Counted from the first letter of the stretch, positions 44,808-54,528 are shown. The stretch is 64,000 bases of DNA from Cryobacterium sp. MLB-32 (GCF_000738085.1 NZ_JPRS01000006.1:42842-106841); one strand, 5' to 3'. Notes: generated by a model not told the origin, from the sequence alone. A program made the numbers and translations.

Positions 44808-44856
44808 GGGTGCCTGTCATGGTCGGGTGCCGAAGTGAAGCTCAATGTATTTCTCA

Positions 44857-44874
44857 CTGCACCATATGGTGCAG
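44857..44874. promoter_or_regulatory. 18-bp perfect palindrome upstream of the kinase operon
   Basis: CTGCACCATATGGTGCAG is self-complementary over all 18 bases. It lies in the 82-base gap between the metX stop (44890) and the kinase start (44807). A candidate -35/-10 (TGCACC, 18 bases, TACATT, read leftward) would overlap it, so it could be the operator of the operon or, less likely, the end of the metX transcript. No U-run follows. Confidence 0.6.
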
Positions 44875-44889
44875 GACATCCGCTACCCC

Positions 44890-46092
44890 CTAGCGAAGTA
44901 AGCGGCGGAGGTGAGCGCTGACGGCAGTATTCTCGATCAGAAAGCCGTCATGACCGTATTCCGAGTGCAAAACGACCGGTTTTGGGCCGTCAATGTTGTG
45001 TTGTAGGTGCTCGGCAATGACGTTTTGGCCTTGTACAGGAAAGAGGCGGTCGCTGTCAATCCCCACAACAAGAGAACGTGCGGTAACGCGCGACAAAGCC
45101 TGCGCCACGCCTCCGCGGTCCCGCCCGATATCGTGGGAGTTCATCGCTTCGACGAGCGTGATGTAGCTATTCGCGTCGAATCGGCGGGTGAACTTGTTGC
45201 CGTGAAAGTCGAGGTAAGACTCGACGGCGAATCGTCCGCCAGCACCCAGCGGGCTGATCGGGCTCTGCCAATCCCGGTCGAACCGGGCGTTGAGCTCCGC
45301 GGGGCTCCGGTAGTTCAGCAGCGCCATGCGTCGGGCCAGGGCGAGACCCCGGGTGGGACCGTCACCGTCGGCCGCGTCGTAATATTCACCGGCATGAAAG
45401 GCCGGGTCCGTGCGCACCGCTTCGATCTGAACGGAGTTGAGCGCGATCTGATCGGCCGTTGTCACCGGGGGCGCAGCGAGGATGGCCAGGCGTTCGACGC
45501 GTTCGGGGGCCTGGACAGCCCACTCCAGTGCGTGCATTCCCCCCATGGAACCGCCGACGACAGCGGCCCAGCGGCCAATGCCGAGGCGGTCCGCCCACGC
45601 GATCTGCGCGTCAACCTGGTCCCGGATGGTCAGGTACGGAAAGCGGATTCCCCACTCCGCGCCGTCCGCTGCGAGTGACGCGGGGCCCGTGCTGCCCTGG
45701 CAGCCGCCGAGCATATTGGGGGCGACGACAAAATATCGGTTGGTGTCCAGGGCCAGTCCTGGCCCCACAATCCCGCTCCACCATCCGGCCGTCTTGTGCC
45801 CGAGGCCCTCCGCACCGCGCAGGTGGCTGTCTCCGGTGAGGGCGTGGAGCACCAGAATCGCGTTGTCGCCCGCGGGGGACAACGCGCCCCAGGTCTCATA
45901 GGCGATGCGGACACCGGGCAGTGTTGCCCCCGACTCAACGTGCAGGGGACCGATGTTCTCGAAGAGACGGTCACCCACCGGATCGCCGTCGCGCCACGCA
46001 CCGCTCGCCGGGGGTTTGCCACGCAGCGACCGCGCCTGGGCTTCAGTGATGAAGCTGGAGGGGACCGTGTCTGAGGGAGATTGCCATTCCAT
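44890..46092 (-). CDS. metX: Homoserine O-acetyltransferase
   Basis: The 400-residue alpha/beta hydrolase-fold enzyme activates L-homoserine with acetyl-CoA, the first committed step of methionine synthesis. It has the nucleophile elbow GGSMGGMHALEWA, the oxyanion block LVLHALTGDSH and C-terminal catalytic Asp and His in DSDRLFP and YGHDGFLI. MetX enzymes acetylate or succinylate homoserine; the next gene (O-acetylhomoserine sulfhydrylase) favours acetyl. It follows metY on the same strand after 133 bases. Confidence 0.94.
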   Translation of the reverse strand: MEWQSPSDTVPSSFITEAQARSLRGKPPASGAWRDGDPVGDRLFENIGPLHVESGATLPGVRIAYETWGALSPAGDNAILVLHALTGDSHLRGAEGLGHKTAGWWSGIVGPGLALDTNRYFVVAPNMLGGCQGSTGPASLAADGAEWGIRFPYLTIRDQVDAQIAWADRLGIGRWAAVVGGSMGGMHALEWAVQAPERVERLAILAAPPVTTADQIALNSVQIEAVRTDPAFHAGEYYDAADGDGPTRGLALARRMALLNYRSPAELNARFDRDWQSPISPLGAGGRFAVESYLDFHGNKFTRRFDANSYITLVEAMNSHDIGRDRGGVAQALSRVTARSLVVGIDSDRLFPVQGQNVIAEHLQHNIDGPKPVVLHSEYGHDGFLIENTAVSAHLRRLLR

Positions 46093-46225
46093 ACGCTTCT
46101 ATTCTGCCGGTCCTGACGCCGGGTCGGCGCAATATTACGCCGACCCGACCTGCCACCCCGCCGAATGCGCTCACGACGGGGTGGCGCGGCGGCCGACGGG
46201 GAGGTCAGGTGACTGACAGAGGGGG

Positions 46226-47556
46226 TCAGGCGTTGGCGCGTGACGCCTCGACAACACCGCGTGCGGCCGCGAGCCCGAGCTCAAGGTCGGCCTTGAGGTC
46301 GGCGACGTTTTCGATTCCCACTGACAGGCGCACGAGTCCGGGAGTCACGCCGGCGGTGAGCTGCTGCTCGGGGGTGAGCTGCGCATGGGTGGTGGAGGCC
46401 GGGTGGATCACCAGGGAACGCACGTCACCGATGTTGGCAAGGTGGCTGAACAGTTCGAGGTTGTCCACGAGGGCTCGACCGGCATCCACGCCGCCCTTGA
46501 GCTCGAATGACAGCACGGCACCGACGCCTGAGGGGCATACCTGTTGGCAGCCTCGTACCACGGGCTGGACGGCAGTCCGGCGTAGTTGACCGTGGCGATG
46601 TCGGGGTGGTTGTCGAGCCACTCGGCGATCTCCTGGGCGTTCTGCACGTGGCGTTCGATGCGCAGGCTGAGGGTCTCGATGCCCTGGATGAGCTGCCAGG
46701 CGCTCGCCGGTGCGATGGACGAACCGAGGTCGCGGAGCAGCTGCACGCGGGCCTTGATGATGTAGGCGAGGCCGTCGCCGACCGCGGCAGTGTAGCTCGC
46801 ACCGTGGTAGGACGGATCGGGTTCGGTCAGCCCCGGGAACGTCTCAACGTTCTTCGACCACTCGAATTTCCCACCGTCCACGATGACGCCGCCGATGATC
46901 GTTCCGTGGCCGCCGAGAAACTTGGTGGCGGAGTGCACGATGATGTCGGCACCGTGCTCGAAAGGACGGATCAGATACGGGGTGGCAATCGTGTTGTCGA
47001 CGATGAGGGGAACGCCCGCCGCGTGCGCCACGTCCGAAACCAGGGTGATGTCGAGCACGTTGATCTTGGGATTGCCGATCGTTTCGGCAAAAAACAGCTT
47101 GGTGTTCGGGCGCACGGCACGACGCCATTCCTCGGCATCGTCCTGGTCTTCCACGAAGGTGGTTTCGATGCCTAACTTGGCGAGGGTGTATTTGAACAGG
47201 TTGTACGTGCCGCCGTAGATGGAACTGGACGACACGATGTGATCGCCGGCCTGCGCGATGTTCAACACGGAGAACGTTGAGGCCGACTGGCCGGAGGCCA
47301 CGAGGAGGGCGCCGGTGCCACCTTCGAGGGCGGCGACGCGTTCTTCCACGACGGCCTGGGTGGGGTTCTGGATGCGGGTGTAGATATTGCCGAATTCGGC
47401 GAGGGCGAACAGGTTCTGCGCGTGTTCTGCGCTGTTGAAGACATACGAGGTCGTCTGGTAGATCGGAGTCGCCCTGGCATTGGTCACCGGGTCCGGACGT
47501 GCACCCGAGTGAACCTGCTTGGTCTCAAATTTCCAGCGTGCCGCGTTGTCGCTCAT
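46226..47556 (-). pseudogene. metY: O-acetylhomoserine aminocarboxypropyltransferase, one-base frameshift
   Basis: The complete product would have about 443 residues of the Cys/Met metabolism PLP family. The first frame contains WKFETKQVHSGARPDPVTNARATPIYQTTSYVF, the PLP-lysine region [11 protein letters not shown] and runs to AANRYAP. The second frame carries [39 protein letters not shown] to the end. One base is missing at about 46528-46536. The enzyme would convert O-acetylhomoserine and sulfide to homocysteine. ATG 47556 has GGGAGA upstream. The enzyme joins metX in the same pathway and is adjacent to it, so loss of function would be costly, which favours an assembly error over true decay. 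Confidence 0.88.
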
Positions 47557-47612
47557 GAACTCTGTCTCCCTGGTGTTCTCGACGAGCCCGGACGTTCCAG
47601 TGCTCTGCAGCG

Positions 47613-47642
47613 AGCATAGACAGCCCCGCGGAACACATGCAA
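47613..47642 (-). promoter_or_regulatory. Candidate promoter of metY
   Basis: Reading leftward: TTGCAT (47637-47642), 18 bases, TATGCT (47613-47618), predicted start near 47605, leaving a leader of about 50 bases. No SAM-riboswitch-like core is visible in it. Confidence 0.4.
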
Positions 47643-47691
47643 GGACAGCGAAATACGGCGTCATCTGGCCAGACGCCCCGGTGCCCCTCGG

Positions 47692-48792
47692 TCACTTCCG
47701 ATCGCTGTGCGGCAGCACGATGGTGCCGGTGGGAGTGGCCGCCGCCGGCCGAAACAGCCAGCGTGCTCTCGGCTCGACAAACGGTCGGAAGACCCGCCTC
47801 ACGAACGGAAGCGAGAGCACGACCGAGATCACCACGCTCAGCACGATCACCCCGGGTAACACCCACGCCGGTTGTGGCCCGTCGAGTATTCCCGTTTCTC
47901 GCATCGGGAAGAGCACGAAGCTGTGCAGCAGGTAAATGTACATTGTGGCCGCCCCGAAGGGCGTGAACCAGGTCGCGCGTCGAGGGATGAGCATCAGGAA
48001 CGCGATAATCAGGGCGAAGGCGAGCACCATCAGGCCGAGCCGGACACCCCCGGCCCAGAACTGCGAATATCCGAAGAGCGCGTAGCTCTCGTCGTAGAGC
48101 AGAAACGTGCGCATCTTGAGCTCTCGGAGAAGCTCGATGTTGACCGAGATGAGCGCATAGACGGATGTGAAGAACGCGAACGCGCCGGCGCGCCATTTCC
48201 ACACGGTGCCGGTCGAGAGCGCCAGCCATCGGTCGGTGACCTTCCACTGCCGCAATTTCCAGCCGAACACGAAAAACGGCAGCAGCCCGACCGTGCGCGA
48301 GAGCGTGAACGTGCTGTCGATCTGGTCGACGTATCCGCTGCTGATCGACAGCGCAATGCTGATCAGCAGTGGGTAGCGCAAGATCACCAGGTAGGGCAGG
48401 ATGATGCGCCACACGAGTAGGGCCAGCAGGAACCAGAGCGTCCAGCTCGCCGTCGAGTAGTCGAGGGTGAATTTTCCGCCGAGCAACCAGTGAACACAGG
48501 TCCAGATCGTTTCGAAGATGATGTACGGAAACGCAATGTCGGTGAGCAGCCGCTGGAGCTGGCGGGTGCCGGGCGGGCCGGACTTGGCGAAGTATCCGCT
48601 GACGGCCACGAAGATGGGCACGTGAAAGGCGTAGATGAACAGATACATCGCGTAGGCCTGATCGGACTCGCCGATCAGCTTGAGGATGGCGTGGCCAACC
48701 ACCATGAGGGTGATGGCGATCCAGCGGGCGTTGTCCCAGAGAGGGACCCGTCGCTTCTGGGGGCGAGGTGGTGCCGGGTGCGGTGCGGTCAT
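47692..48792 (-). CDS. Acyltransferase family membrane protein (Acyltransf_3/OafA-like)
   Basis: This 366-residue protein has about ten membrane helices. The N-terminal NARWIAITLMVVGH and the YLFIYAFHVPIFVAVSGYF helix (with catalytic H in the first) match the acyltransferase-3 fold, which O-acylates surface polysaccharides, lipids or peptidoglycan sugars. The substrate is unknown. It is divergent from the SDR gene at 48822 (29 bases), and converges toward the metY region. Confidence 0.88.
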   Translation of the reverse strand: MTAPHPAPPRPQKRRVPLWDNARWIAITLMVVGHAILKLIGESDQAYAMYLFIYAFHVPIFVAVSGYFAKSGPPGTRQLQRLLTDIAFPYIIFETIWTCVHWLLGGKFTLDYSTASWTLWFLLALLVWRIILPYLVILRYPLLISIALSISSGYVDQIDSTFTLSRTVGLLPFFVFGWKLRQWKVTDRWLALSTGTVWKWRAGAFAFFTSVYALISVNIELLRELKMRTFLLYDESYALFGYSQFWAGGVRLGLMVLAFALIIAFLMLIPRRATWFTPFGAATMYIYLLHSFVLFPMRETGILDGPQPAWVLPGVIVLSVVISVVLSLPFVRRVFRPFVEPRARWLFRPAAATPTGTIVLPHSDRK

Positions 48793-48821
48793 TCACACCA
48801 TTCTGCGGCCACAATAGGTAA

Positions 48822-49598
48822 ATGAGTACTCGAAGAGTTGTTGTGACCGGTGCAAGTTCGGGAATCGGGGCCGCCACGGTGCGCGCATTCCGAGAGAAGG
48901 GCTGGGATGTGGTCGGTGTCGCACGTCGCGCAGACCGTCTGGAAACTCTCAGGAAGGAGACGGGTTCGGACGTGTTCACCGCCGATCTGACGAGGCAGGC
49001 CGACGTGGACTCCCTCCGGGACTACCTCGCGGTATCCGGGCCCGTCAACGCCCTGGTGAACAACGCCGGCGGGGCCAAGGGGCTCGACTCGGTCGAGAAC
49101 TCGAGCATCGACGACTGGGCCTGGATGTTCGAGATCAATGTGCTCGCCGTCAAGCGGGTCACCAGCGCCCTGCTGCCGTTGCTCCGGGCCTCGATCACGG
49201 ATACCGCGGCATCCGCCGATATCGTCACGGTCACGTCGATCGCCGGTCACGTCGCCTACCTCGGCGGAGGCGGCTACAACGCCGCAAAGTTCGCCGCGCA
49301 CGCCATGACTGAGGTACTGCGGCTTGAGCTCAACGGCGAGCCGATCCGGGTGATCGAAATCGCCCCCGGCATGGTGAAGACCGACGAGTTCGGGCTCGTG
49401 CGCTTCGACGGTGACCCGGTCAAGGCCGCCGCGGCCTACGAGAACGTTCCGAATCCCCTGTCGGCCGAGGACGTGGCCGAGACGATCGTGTCCAGTGTGT
49501 TGCGGCCGGCCCATGTGAACCTCGACCTCATCGTGATCAAGCCCGTCGCGCAGGCCGCTCCGACGCGCGTCGCGCGGGGAGCGCTGACGGTTCGTTGA
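48822..49598 (+). CDS. SDR family NAD(P)-dependent oxidoreductase
   Basis: The classical short-chain dehydrogenase has 258 residues. It has TGASSGIGAATVRAF (cofactor loop), NNAGGAKG, catalytic Ser in VTSIAGH and YNAAK (YxxxK). It resembles the YdfG-like group that reduces short-chain 3-hydroxy or carbonyl substrates, with NADP preference likely from the ARR after the Rossmann start. CACAAT (48810-48815) with six bases before ATG 48822 suggests a leaderless mRNA. Confidence 0.9.
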   Translation: MSTRRVVVTGASSGIGAATVRAFREKGWDVVGVARRADRLETLRKETGSDVFTADLTRQADVDSLRDYLAVSGPVNALVNNAGGAKGLDSVENSSIDDWAWMFEINVLAVKRVTSALLPLLRASITDTAASADIVTVTSIAGHVAYLGGGGYNAAKFAAHAMTEVLRLELNGEPIRVIEIAPGMVKTDEFGLVRFDGDPVKAAAAYENVPNPLSAEDVAETIVSSVLRPAHVNLDLIVIKPVAQAAPTRVARGALTVR

Positions 49599-49634
49599 CC
49601 CGCCACCTCGCGTGAATTGCGGGTGACAACACGG

Positions 49635-49669
49635 GCGGCGCCCGAGAGAATTCACATCTCGGGCGCCGC
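49635..49669. terminator. Terminator between SDR and actP genes
   Basis: GCGGCGCCCGAGA (49635-49647) and TCTCGGGCGCCGC (49657-49669) form a perfect 13-bp stem with a nine-base loop, followed by TTGTCGT. It separates the rightward SDR gene from the leftward actP gene and can work both ways. Confidence 0.85.
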
Positions 49670-49692
49670 TTGTCGTGCAGGTGCTCTCGTTT

Positions 49693-51321
49693 CTAGTGCT
49701 CGACCGCCTTTTCCGCACCGAAGCCGGTGAGGGAGCGAACGGACATTTCGGCGGCGAGAGTCGGGCTTTCCTTGACGGTGCTCGTGACGGAACCGAGCCA
49801 GCCGAGAATGAACCCGAGCGGGATCGAAATGATTCCCGGGTTGCTGAGCGGGAAGACGGCAAAGTCGACGCTCTCACCGAACATCGACGTGGGCGTGCCG
49901 GAGAAGACCGGCGAGAGCACGATCAGCACGATCGCCGAGGTGAGTCCGCCGTACATGCTCCAGACCGCGCCGCGGGTGGTGAAACCACGCCAGAACAGGG
50001 AGTAGAGAATGGTCGGCAGGTTGGCGCTCGCCGCGACGGCGAAGGCCAGGGCCACCAGGAAGGCGATGTTCTGCCCCTGAACGCCGATACCACCGGCGAT
50101 GGCGAGGATGCCGATCACAACCACCGTGCGACGGGCGACCTTGACCTCGTCATCGGGGTTTCCCTTGCCCTTCTTGATGACACTTCCGTAAATGTCATGA
50201 GCGAAGGACGTGGCCGCCGTGATCGTGATCCCGGCCACCACGGCCAGAATCGTCGCGAAGGCGATGGCGGAGATGAAGCCGAGCAGCAGCGGACCGCCGA
50301 GCGCAAGCGACAGCAGGGGAGCAGCCGAGTTCACGCCACCGGGAGCGGCCAGAATCGTTTCGCCACCCACGAGGGCCGCGGCACCGAAGCCGAGGATCAG
50401 CGTGAAGATGTAGAAACCTCCGATGAGCCAGATGGCCCAGACCACCGAGCGGCGGGCTTCCTTGGCTGTCGGCACCGTGTAGAAGCGCATCAGAACGTGC
50501 GGCAGACCGGCCGTTCCGAGCACGAGGGCGATAGCGAGGGAGATGAAGTCCAGCGGGTTGGCACCGTACTTCAGCCCCGGAGCGAGGATCGCGTCGGCGG
50601 GAACGGAGGTCGACACGGCCACGGCGCTCTCCAGCAGCGCGGACAGGTTGAATCCGTTGATCGCCATCACCCAGATGCTCATCGCAAGTGCGCCGATGAT
50701 GAGCAGGAAGGCCTTGATGATCTGCACCCAGGTGGTGCCCTTCATTCCGCCGACGAGTACATAGACGATCATGAGGGCGCCGACGACGACGACGACGATC
50801 GACTGTCCGAGCTTGTCGTTGATGCCGAGGAGCAGCGACACGAGGCCGCCTGCTCCGGCCATCTGGGCCAGCAGGTAGAAGAAGCACACGGCGAGGGTTG
50901 TCGTGGCTGCTGCGACCCGAACCGGGCCCTGCTTGAGGCGGAAGGACAGCACGTCGGCCATGGTGAACTTGCCGGTGTTGCGCATGAGCTCGGCCACCAG
51001 TAGCAGGGCGACGAGCCAGGCCACGAGGAAGCCGATGGAGTACATGAAGCCGTCGTATCCGGTGACGGCAATGGCGCCCACGATTCCGAGGAAGGACGCG
51101 GCGGAGAGGTAGTCGCCGGCGATGGCGAAACCGTTCTGCGGTCCCGTGAAGGACCGGCCGCCTGTGTAGTAATCGGCCGCGCTTTTGTTGTTGCGTCCGG
51201 CGCGAATCACCACGATCAGGGTCACGCCGACGAAGGCGAGGAAGATCGAGATGTTGAGGACGGGGTTGTTCTCGACGGGCTTGACCGCCGTCACAAACGC
51301 GTGCAGGGTGCTGGCGATCAT
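49693..51321 (-). CDS. actP: Cation/acetate symporter (solute:sodium symporter family)
   Basis: The 542-residue protein has about fourteen membrane helices. It shows ADYYTGGRSFTGPQNGFAIAGDYLSAASFLG and the conserved GYDGFMYSIGFL of ActP-type SSS proteins. ActP carries acetate (and propionate or other short carboxylates) with a sodium ion. It overlaps the DUF485 gene by four bases (ATGA), as in the E. coli yjcH-actP pair. Its position after prpE suggests propionate or acetate uptake. Confidence 0.92.
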   Translation of the reverse strand: MIASTLHAFVTAVKPVENNPVLNISIFLAFVGVTLIVVIRAGRNNKSAADYYTGGRSFTGPQNGFAIAGDYLSAASFLGIVGAIAVTGYDGFMYSIGFLVAWLVALLLVAELMRNTGKFTMADVLSFRLKQGPVRVAAATTTLAVCFFYLLAQMAGAGGLVSLLLGINDKLGQSIVVVVVGALMIVYVLVGGMKGTTWVQIIKAFLLIIGALAMSIWVMAINGFNLSALLESAVAVSTSVPADAILAPGLKYGANPLDFISLAIALVLGTAGLPHVLMRFYTVPTAKEARRSVVWAIWLIGGFYIFTLILGFGAAALVGGETILAAPGGVNSAAPLLSLALGGPLLLGFISAIAFATILAVVAGITITAATSFAHDIYGSVIKKGKGNPDDEVKVARRTVVVIGILAIAGGIGVQGQNIAFLVALAFAVAASANLPTILYSLFWRGFTTRGAVWSMYGGLTSAIVLIVLSPVFSGTPTSMFGESVDFAVFPLSNPGIISIPLGFILGWLGSVTSTVKESPTLAAEMSVRSLTGFGAEKAVEH

Positions 51322-51665
51322 GCCTTTTCCATCCGTTCCAGGTCAGAGCGAAGGTCTTCGGTGAGGGGGTCGATCTTGCGGTTGGCGAAGGAGACGTACC
51401 ACATTGTGATGCCGAAGGTGGTGACGAACTGGCCGAGTCCGAGGATCAGCCCCAGGTTGATACGGCCGTAGACCGGCGTTGCCATGAACTCCGGGAAGTA
51501 CCCGGCGGCGAGCACATACGCGAAGTACCAGAGCAGAAAGAACACTGTCAGGGGCACGACGAAGTTGCGCCGGGTTTTCTGTAGTTCCTTGAACTTGGGT
51601 GTTTTCTCGTAGGCGATGTAGTCGATTTGTGACTGTGGGGTGGTGTCTTTCAACTGTTCACTCAT
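51318..51665 (-). CDS. DUF485 domain membrane protein (YjcH-like)
   Basis: This is a 115-residue protein with two membrane helices. It matches DUF485 by FKELQKTRRNFVVPLTVFFLLWYFAYVLAAGYFPEFM and GRINLGLILGLGQFVTTFGITMWYVSFANRKIDPL. DUF485 proteins accompany ActP and may stabilise it. The gene lies 59 bases downstream of prpE and overlaps actP by four bases. Confidence 0.9.
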   Translation of the reverse strand: MSEQLKDTTPQSQIDYIAYEKTPKFKELQKTRRNFVVPLTVFFLLWYFAYVLAAGYFPEFMATPVYGRINLGLILGLGQFVTTFGITMWYVSFANRKIDPLTEDLRSDLERMEKA

Positions 51666-51724
51666 TGGAGCCTCCTTGCTTCAGTGGTGATGGTCCGTGC
51701 GGGGGACGGGGATGGGGAAGGGGA

Positions 51725-53698
51725 TTACTGCTGTGGTGATGTGGTGACGGGCGTGTTGGTGCGTGCGGTTTCCGTCGCCTTGTGAGCGGACCCGGAGACC
51801 GCAAGTATGAGGTCATCGAGAACGGTGGGGTCCTCGATGGTCGGTGGAACGGTGTACGGCTCGCCGTCCACGATCTGGCGAATGGTCTTGCGCAGGATCT
51901 TGCCGGATCGGGTCTTCGGGAGGCGGTCGAGGATGGTGACATCGCGGAAGGCCGCGACGGGACCCACTTTCTCTCGAACCAGGGCGACCAGCTCGCCGGC
52001 GAGCGTGTCATGGTCGATGACGGCGCCGGCCTTGAGGGTCACGAAACCTGCTGCGCGTTGGCCTTTCAGAGCATCGTGCACTCCGAGCACGGCGCATTCG
52101 GCGACGGCCGGGTGCAGGGTGAGCACCTCTTCCAGCGAGCCAGTCGACAACCGGTGGCCGGCCACGTTGATCACGTCGTCGGTTCGACCCATGATGTACA
52201 GGTAGCCGTCCTCGTCGAAGTGACCGGAGTCGCCGGTGGCGTAGTAGCCGGGGAATGCCGAGAGGTACGCGCTCTGGAATCGTTCCGGGCTGCCCCAGAT
52301 TCCGAGCAGAGTCCCGGGGGGCAGGGGAAGTCGGATCGCGATGTTGCCGTCTTTGCCCACGCGCTTGACCTTATGCCCCTGTGAGTCCAAAATGTCGATT
52401 TTGTACCCCGGAACGGGTACGGTGGCCGAGCCAGGACGTGTTTCGAGCTCTTCGATCCCCAGCGGGTTGGCGCAGATCGCCCAGCCGGTTTCGGTCTGCC
52501 ACCAGTGATCGATAACCGGGCAGTGCAGGCCGTCGTTGGCCCAGTGGAAGGTTTCGGGGTCGAGGCGTTCGCCGGCCAGAAACAGGCTCGTGAGGCTCGA
52601 CACGTCGTATTTGACCAGTTCCGTGAGTTCGGGATCCACCCGGCGGATCGCACGCACGGCCGTCGGCGCGGTGAAGAGCACCTTGACCTTGTAGTCCTGC
52701 ACGACCCGCCAGAACGCGCCGGCATCCGGGGTTCCGATGGGCTTGCCCTCGTAGATGATCGACGTGGCACCGGCCAGCAGCGGGGCGTAGACGATGTACG
52801 AGTGGCCGACGACCCAGCCGACGTCTGAGGCGGCCCAGTACACGTCGCCCGGTTCGATGTTGTAGATGTTGCGCATGGACCAGGCCAGAGCGACGGCGTG
52901 GCCGCCGTTGTCCCGCACGATTCCCTTGGGATTGCCGGTGGTGCCGGAGGTGTAGAGAATGTAGAGCGGGTCTTCCGACGCCATGCTCACGGGGTCCGCG
53001 GGGGCTGCGTTGTCTTCTTCGTCGGCCCAGTCCAGCCAGGACACGGCTTCATCGACGTAGTCCGCGGCCGATCCGGGAATCGCATCCCGGTTGCGCACGA
53101 TGACCGTGTGCACCGATCCGGCGCTCAGGGCGAGCGCCTTCTGCACGAGGGGAAGATATTCCACCGCGCGGCCAGGCTCCAGGCCTCCGGAGGCCGTCAC
53201 GATGATGGAGGGTCGGGCGTCGTCGATGCGCACCGCAAGTTCGTTGGCGGCGAAGCCGCCGAACACGACGGAATGGACGGCGCCGATGCGGGCGCAGGCG
53301 AGCATCGCGATAATGGCTTCGGGGATCATCGGCAGGTAGATGATGACCCGGTCTCCACTGCCGACTCCGTTGGCTCGCAGGGCGCCGGCGAATTTGGCCA
53401 CCCGGCCGAGCAACTCGAGGTAGGTGAGGGAAATGCGGGTGCCGGTCATGGCTGAGTCGTAGATCAGGGCGGTCTGGGAGCCGCGGCCGGCGAGCACGTG
53501 TCGGTCGAGGGCGTTGTAGCTCGTATTGAGCCGACCGCCGGGAAACCAGGTCCAGTCGGTTGCGGAGCGTTGTTCGAGTGCGGCACGCGGAGGGGTGTTC
53601 CACTCGATGCCCTGAGCCGCTTCCATCCAGAAGTCCTCGGGGGATTCGATGCTGCGTCGCCAGGTGTCGGCGTAGGTGCCCTGTAGTGCGCCGGTCAT
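51725..53698 (-). CDS. prpE: Propionyl-CoA synthetase (propionate--CoA ligase)
   Basis: The 657-residue ANL-superfamily enzyme activates propionate with ATP and CoA. The N-terminal block WFPGGRLNTSYNALDRHV, the P-loop YTSGTTGNPKGIVRDNGGHAVAL (GIVRDNGGH is typical of PrpE), WWQTETGW and the catalytic lysine in PKTRSGKILRKTIR are present. Acetate may also be accepted. The gene starts with ATG 53698, divergent from the GntR gene, with a GTATAC palindrome at 53720-53735 directly upstream. It leads the prpE - DUF485 - actP operon. Confidence 0.93.
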   Translation of the reverse strand: MTGALQGTYADTWRRSIESPEDFWMEAAQGIEWNTPPRAALEQRSATDWTWFPGGRLNTSYNALDRHVLAGRGSQTALIYDSAMTGTRISLTYLELLGRVAKFAGALRANGVGSGDRVIIYLPMIPEAIIAMLACARIGAVHSVVFGGFAANELAVRIDDARPSIIVTASGGLEPGRAVEYLPLVQKALALSAGSVHTVIVRNRDAIPGSAADYVDEAVSWLDWADEEDNAAPADPVSMASEDPLYILYTSGTTGNPKGIVRDNGGHAVALAWSMRNIYNIEPGDVYWAASDVGWVVGHSYIVYAPLLAGATSIIYEGKPIGTPDAGAFWRVVQDYKVKVLFTAPTAVRAIRRVDPELTELVKYDVSSLTSLFLAGERLDPETFHWANDGLHCPVIDHWWQTETGWAICANPLGIEELETRPGSATVPVPGYKIDILDSQGHKVKRVGKDGNIAIRLPLPPGTLLGIWGSPERFQSAYLSAFPGYYATGDSGHFDEDGYLYIMGRTDDVINVAGHRLSTGSLEEVLTLHPAVAECAVLGVHDALKGQRAAGFVTLKAGAVIDHDTLAGELVALVREKVGPVAAFRDVTILDRLPKTRSGKILRKTIRQIVDGEPYTVPPTIEDPTVLDDLILAVSGSAHKATETARTNTPVTTSPQQ

Positions 53699-53719
53699 GT
53701 GAACCTCTCCATCGAAGCG

Positions 53720-53735
53720 TCTCTGTATACCGAGA
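53720..53735. promoter_or_regulatory. GTATAC-centred palindrome upstream of prpE
   Basis: TCTCTGTATACCGAGA is a 16-bp palindrome with one mismatched pair, 22 bases before the prpE start. A second site of the same core lies at 53784-53797. Both contain TGTATAC and are good candidates for the GntR operator. Confidence 0.6.
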
Positions 53736-53783
53736 GTGGTTGAAGTATTGCATAAAACCCGTTGCGGTGGAATAGGATCATGG

Positions 53784-53797
53784 TTGTGTATACAGAA
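53784..53797. promoter_or_regulatory. GTATAC-centred palindrome over the GntR gene start
   Basis: TTGTGTATACAGAA has the core TGTATACA. It overlaps the predicted leaderless start (GTG 53786), where a bound regulator would block its own transcription and that of the downstream prpDBC genes. Confidence 0.55.
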
Positions 53798-54514
53798 GCC
53801 GCAATGTTGGGGTCGACAGCACCCGTCACTGCCTCTCCCGGCAGTGCCTCACCCGTCCGCGCGAGCGAGCGTGCGTACCGTCAGCTGCGCGGGGAGATCC
53901 TGGACGGCGTGCTGGCACCCGGCACCGGCCTGCTCGAGGTTGAGCAGGCGGAACGTATCGGGGTCTCCCGCACACCGCTGCGGGCAGCCGTGGCCCGGTT
54001 GATCGCCGACGGCCTCGTTATGGGGCGGAACGGTCGTGGATTCGAGGTCACGGAGCTCTCGGTCGACAGCATCACCGGTCTGTATGAATTGAGGGAGGGA
54101 CTGGAAGTTCACGCCGTCAGCCTGGCGGCCGAGCGCCGGGACCCCGCACCCTTCGAGAGGCTTCGGCAGAAATTCCTCACCGCTCCCGAGCTCCTCCTTC
54201 AGGGCGACGAAGGCATTCACCGCTACTACGAGCTGATTGACGACTTTGAGGCTGCCGTCGACGCCGCTGTTGCGAACCCATTCCTCTATAGTGCGCTCGA
54301 GAGTGTGCGCACACACCTCGCTCGCATCCGTCGTTTGGCCAGGGGCAATCAGGAGCGGCTTCGCGCCGCGGCCGCGGAGCACCTGCTCATCATCGATGCG
54401 ATCATCGCCGGCGACACCTCGCTCGCCGCCCACGCAACTCATGTTCATCTCCACCAGAGCCTCACGAACGTCCTCGCGACGCTTGCTGAGGATGCGACCA
54501 CCCCGGTCGATTAA
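53786..54514 (+). CDS. GntR family (FadR subfamily) transcriptional regulator
   Basis: The product has about 242 residues: an N-terminal winged HTH ([51 protein letters not shown]) and an FCD ligand-binding helical domain ([20 protein letters not shown] to the end). Such regulators sense acyl metabolites; here 2-methylcitrate or propionyl-CoA is likely. GTG 53786 is preferred because TAGGAT (53773-53778) and seven bases give a leaderless start; an ATG at 53780 is possible and differs by two residues. It is 14 bases from prpD and divergent from prpE, so it probably controls both operons. Confidence 0.9.
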   Translation: MYTEAAMLGSTAPVTASPGSASPVRASERAYRQLRGEILDGVLAPGTGLLEVEQAERIGVSRTPLRAAVARLIADGLVMGRNGRGFEVTELSVDSITGLYELREGLEVHAVSLAAERRDPAPFERLRQKFLTAPELLLQGDEGIHRYYELIDDFEAAVDAAVANPFLYSALESVRTHLARIRRLARGNQERLRAAAAEHLLIIDAIIAGDTSLAAHATHVHLHQSLTNVLATLAEDATTPVD

Positions 54515-54528
54515 CGAAGGGATCCATC

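Noticed and set aside
47557-47691. metY leader examined for a SAM riboswitch
   Set aside because: The leader is about 50 bases, too short, and lacks the GCAACC core.
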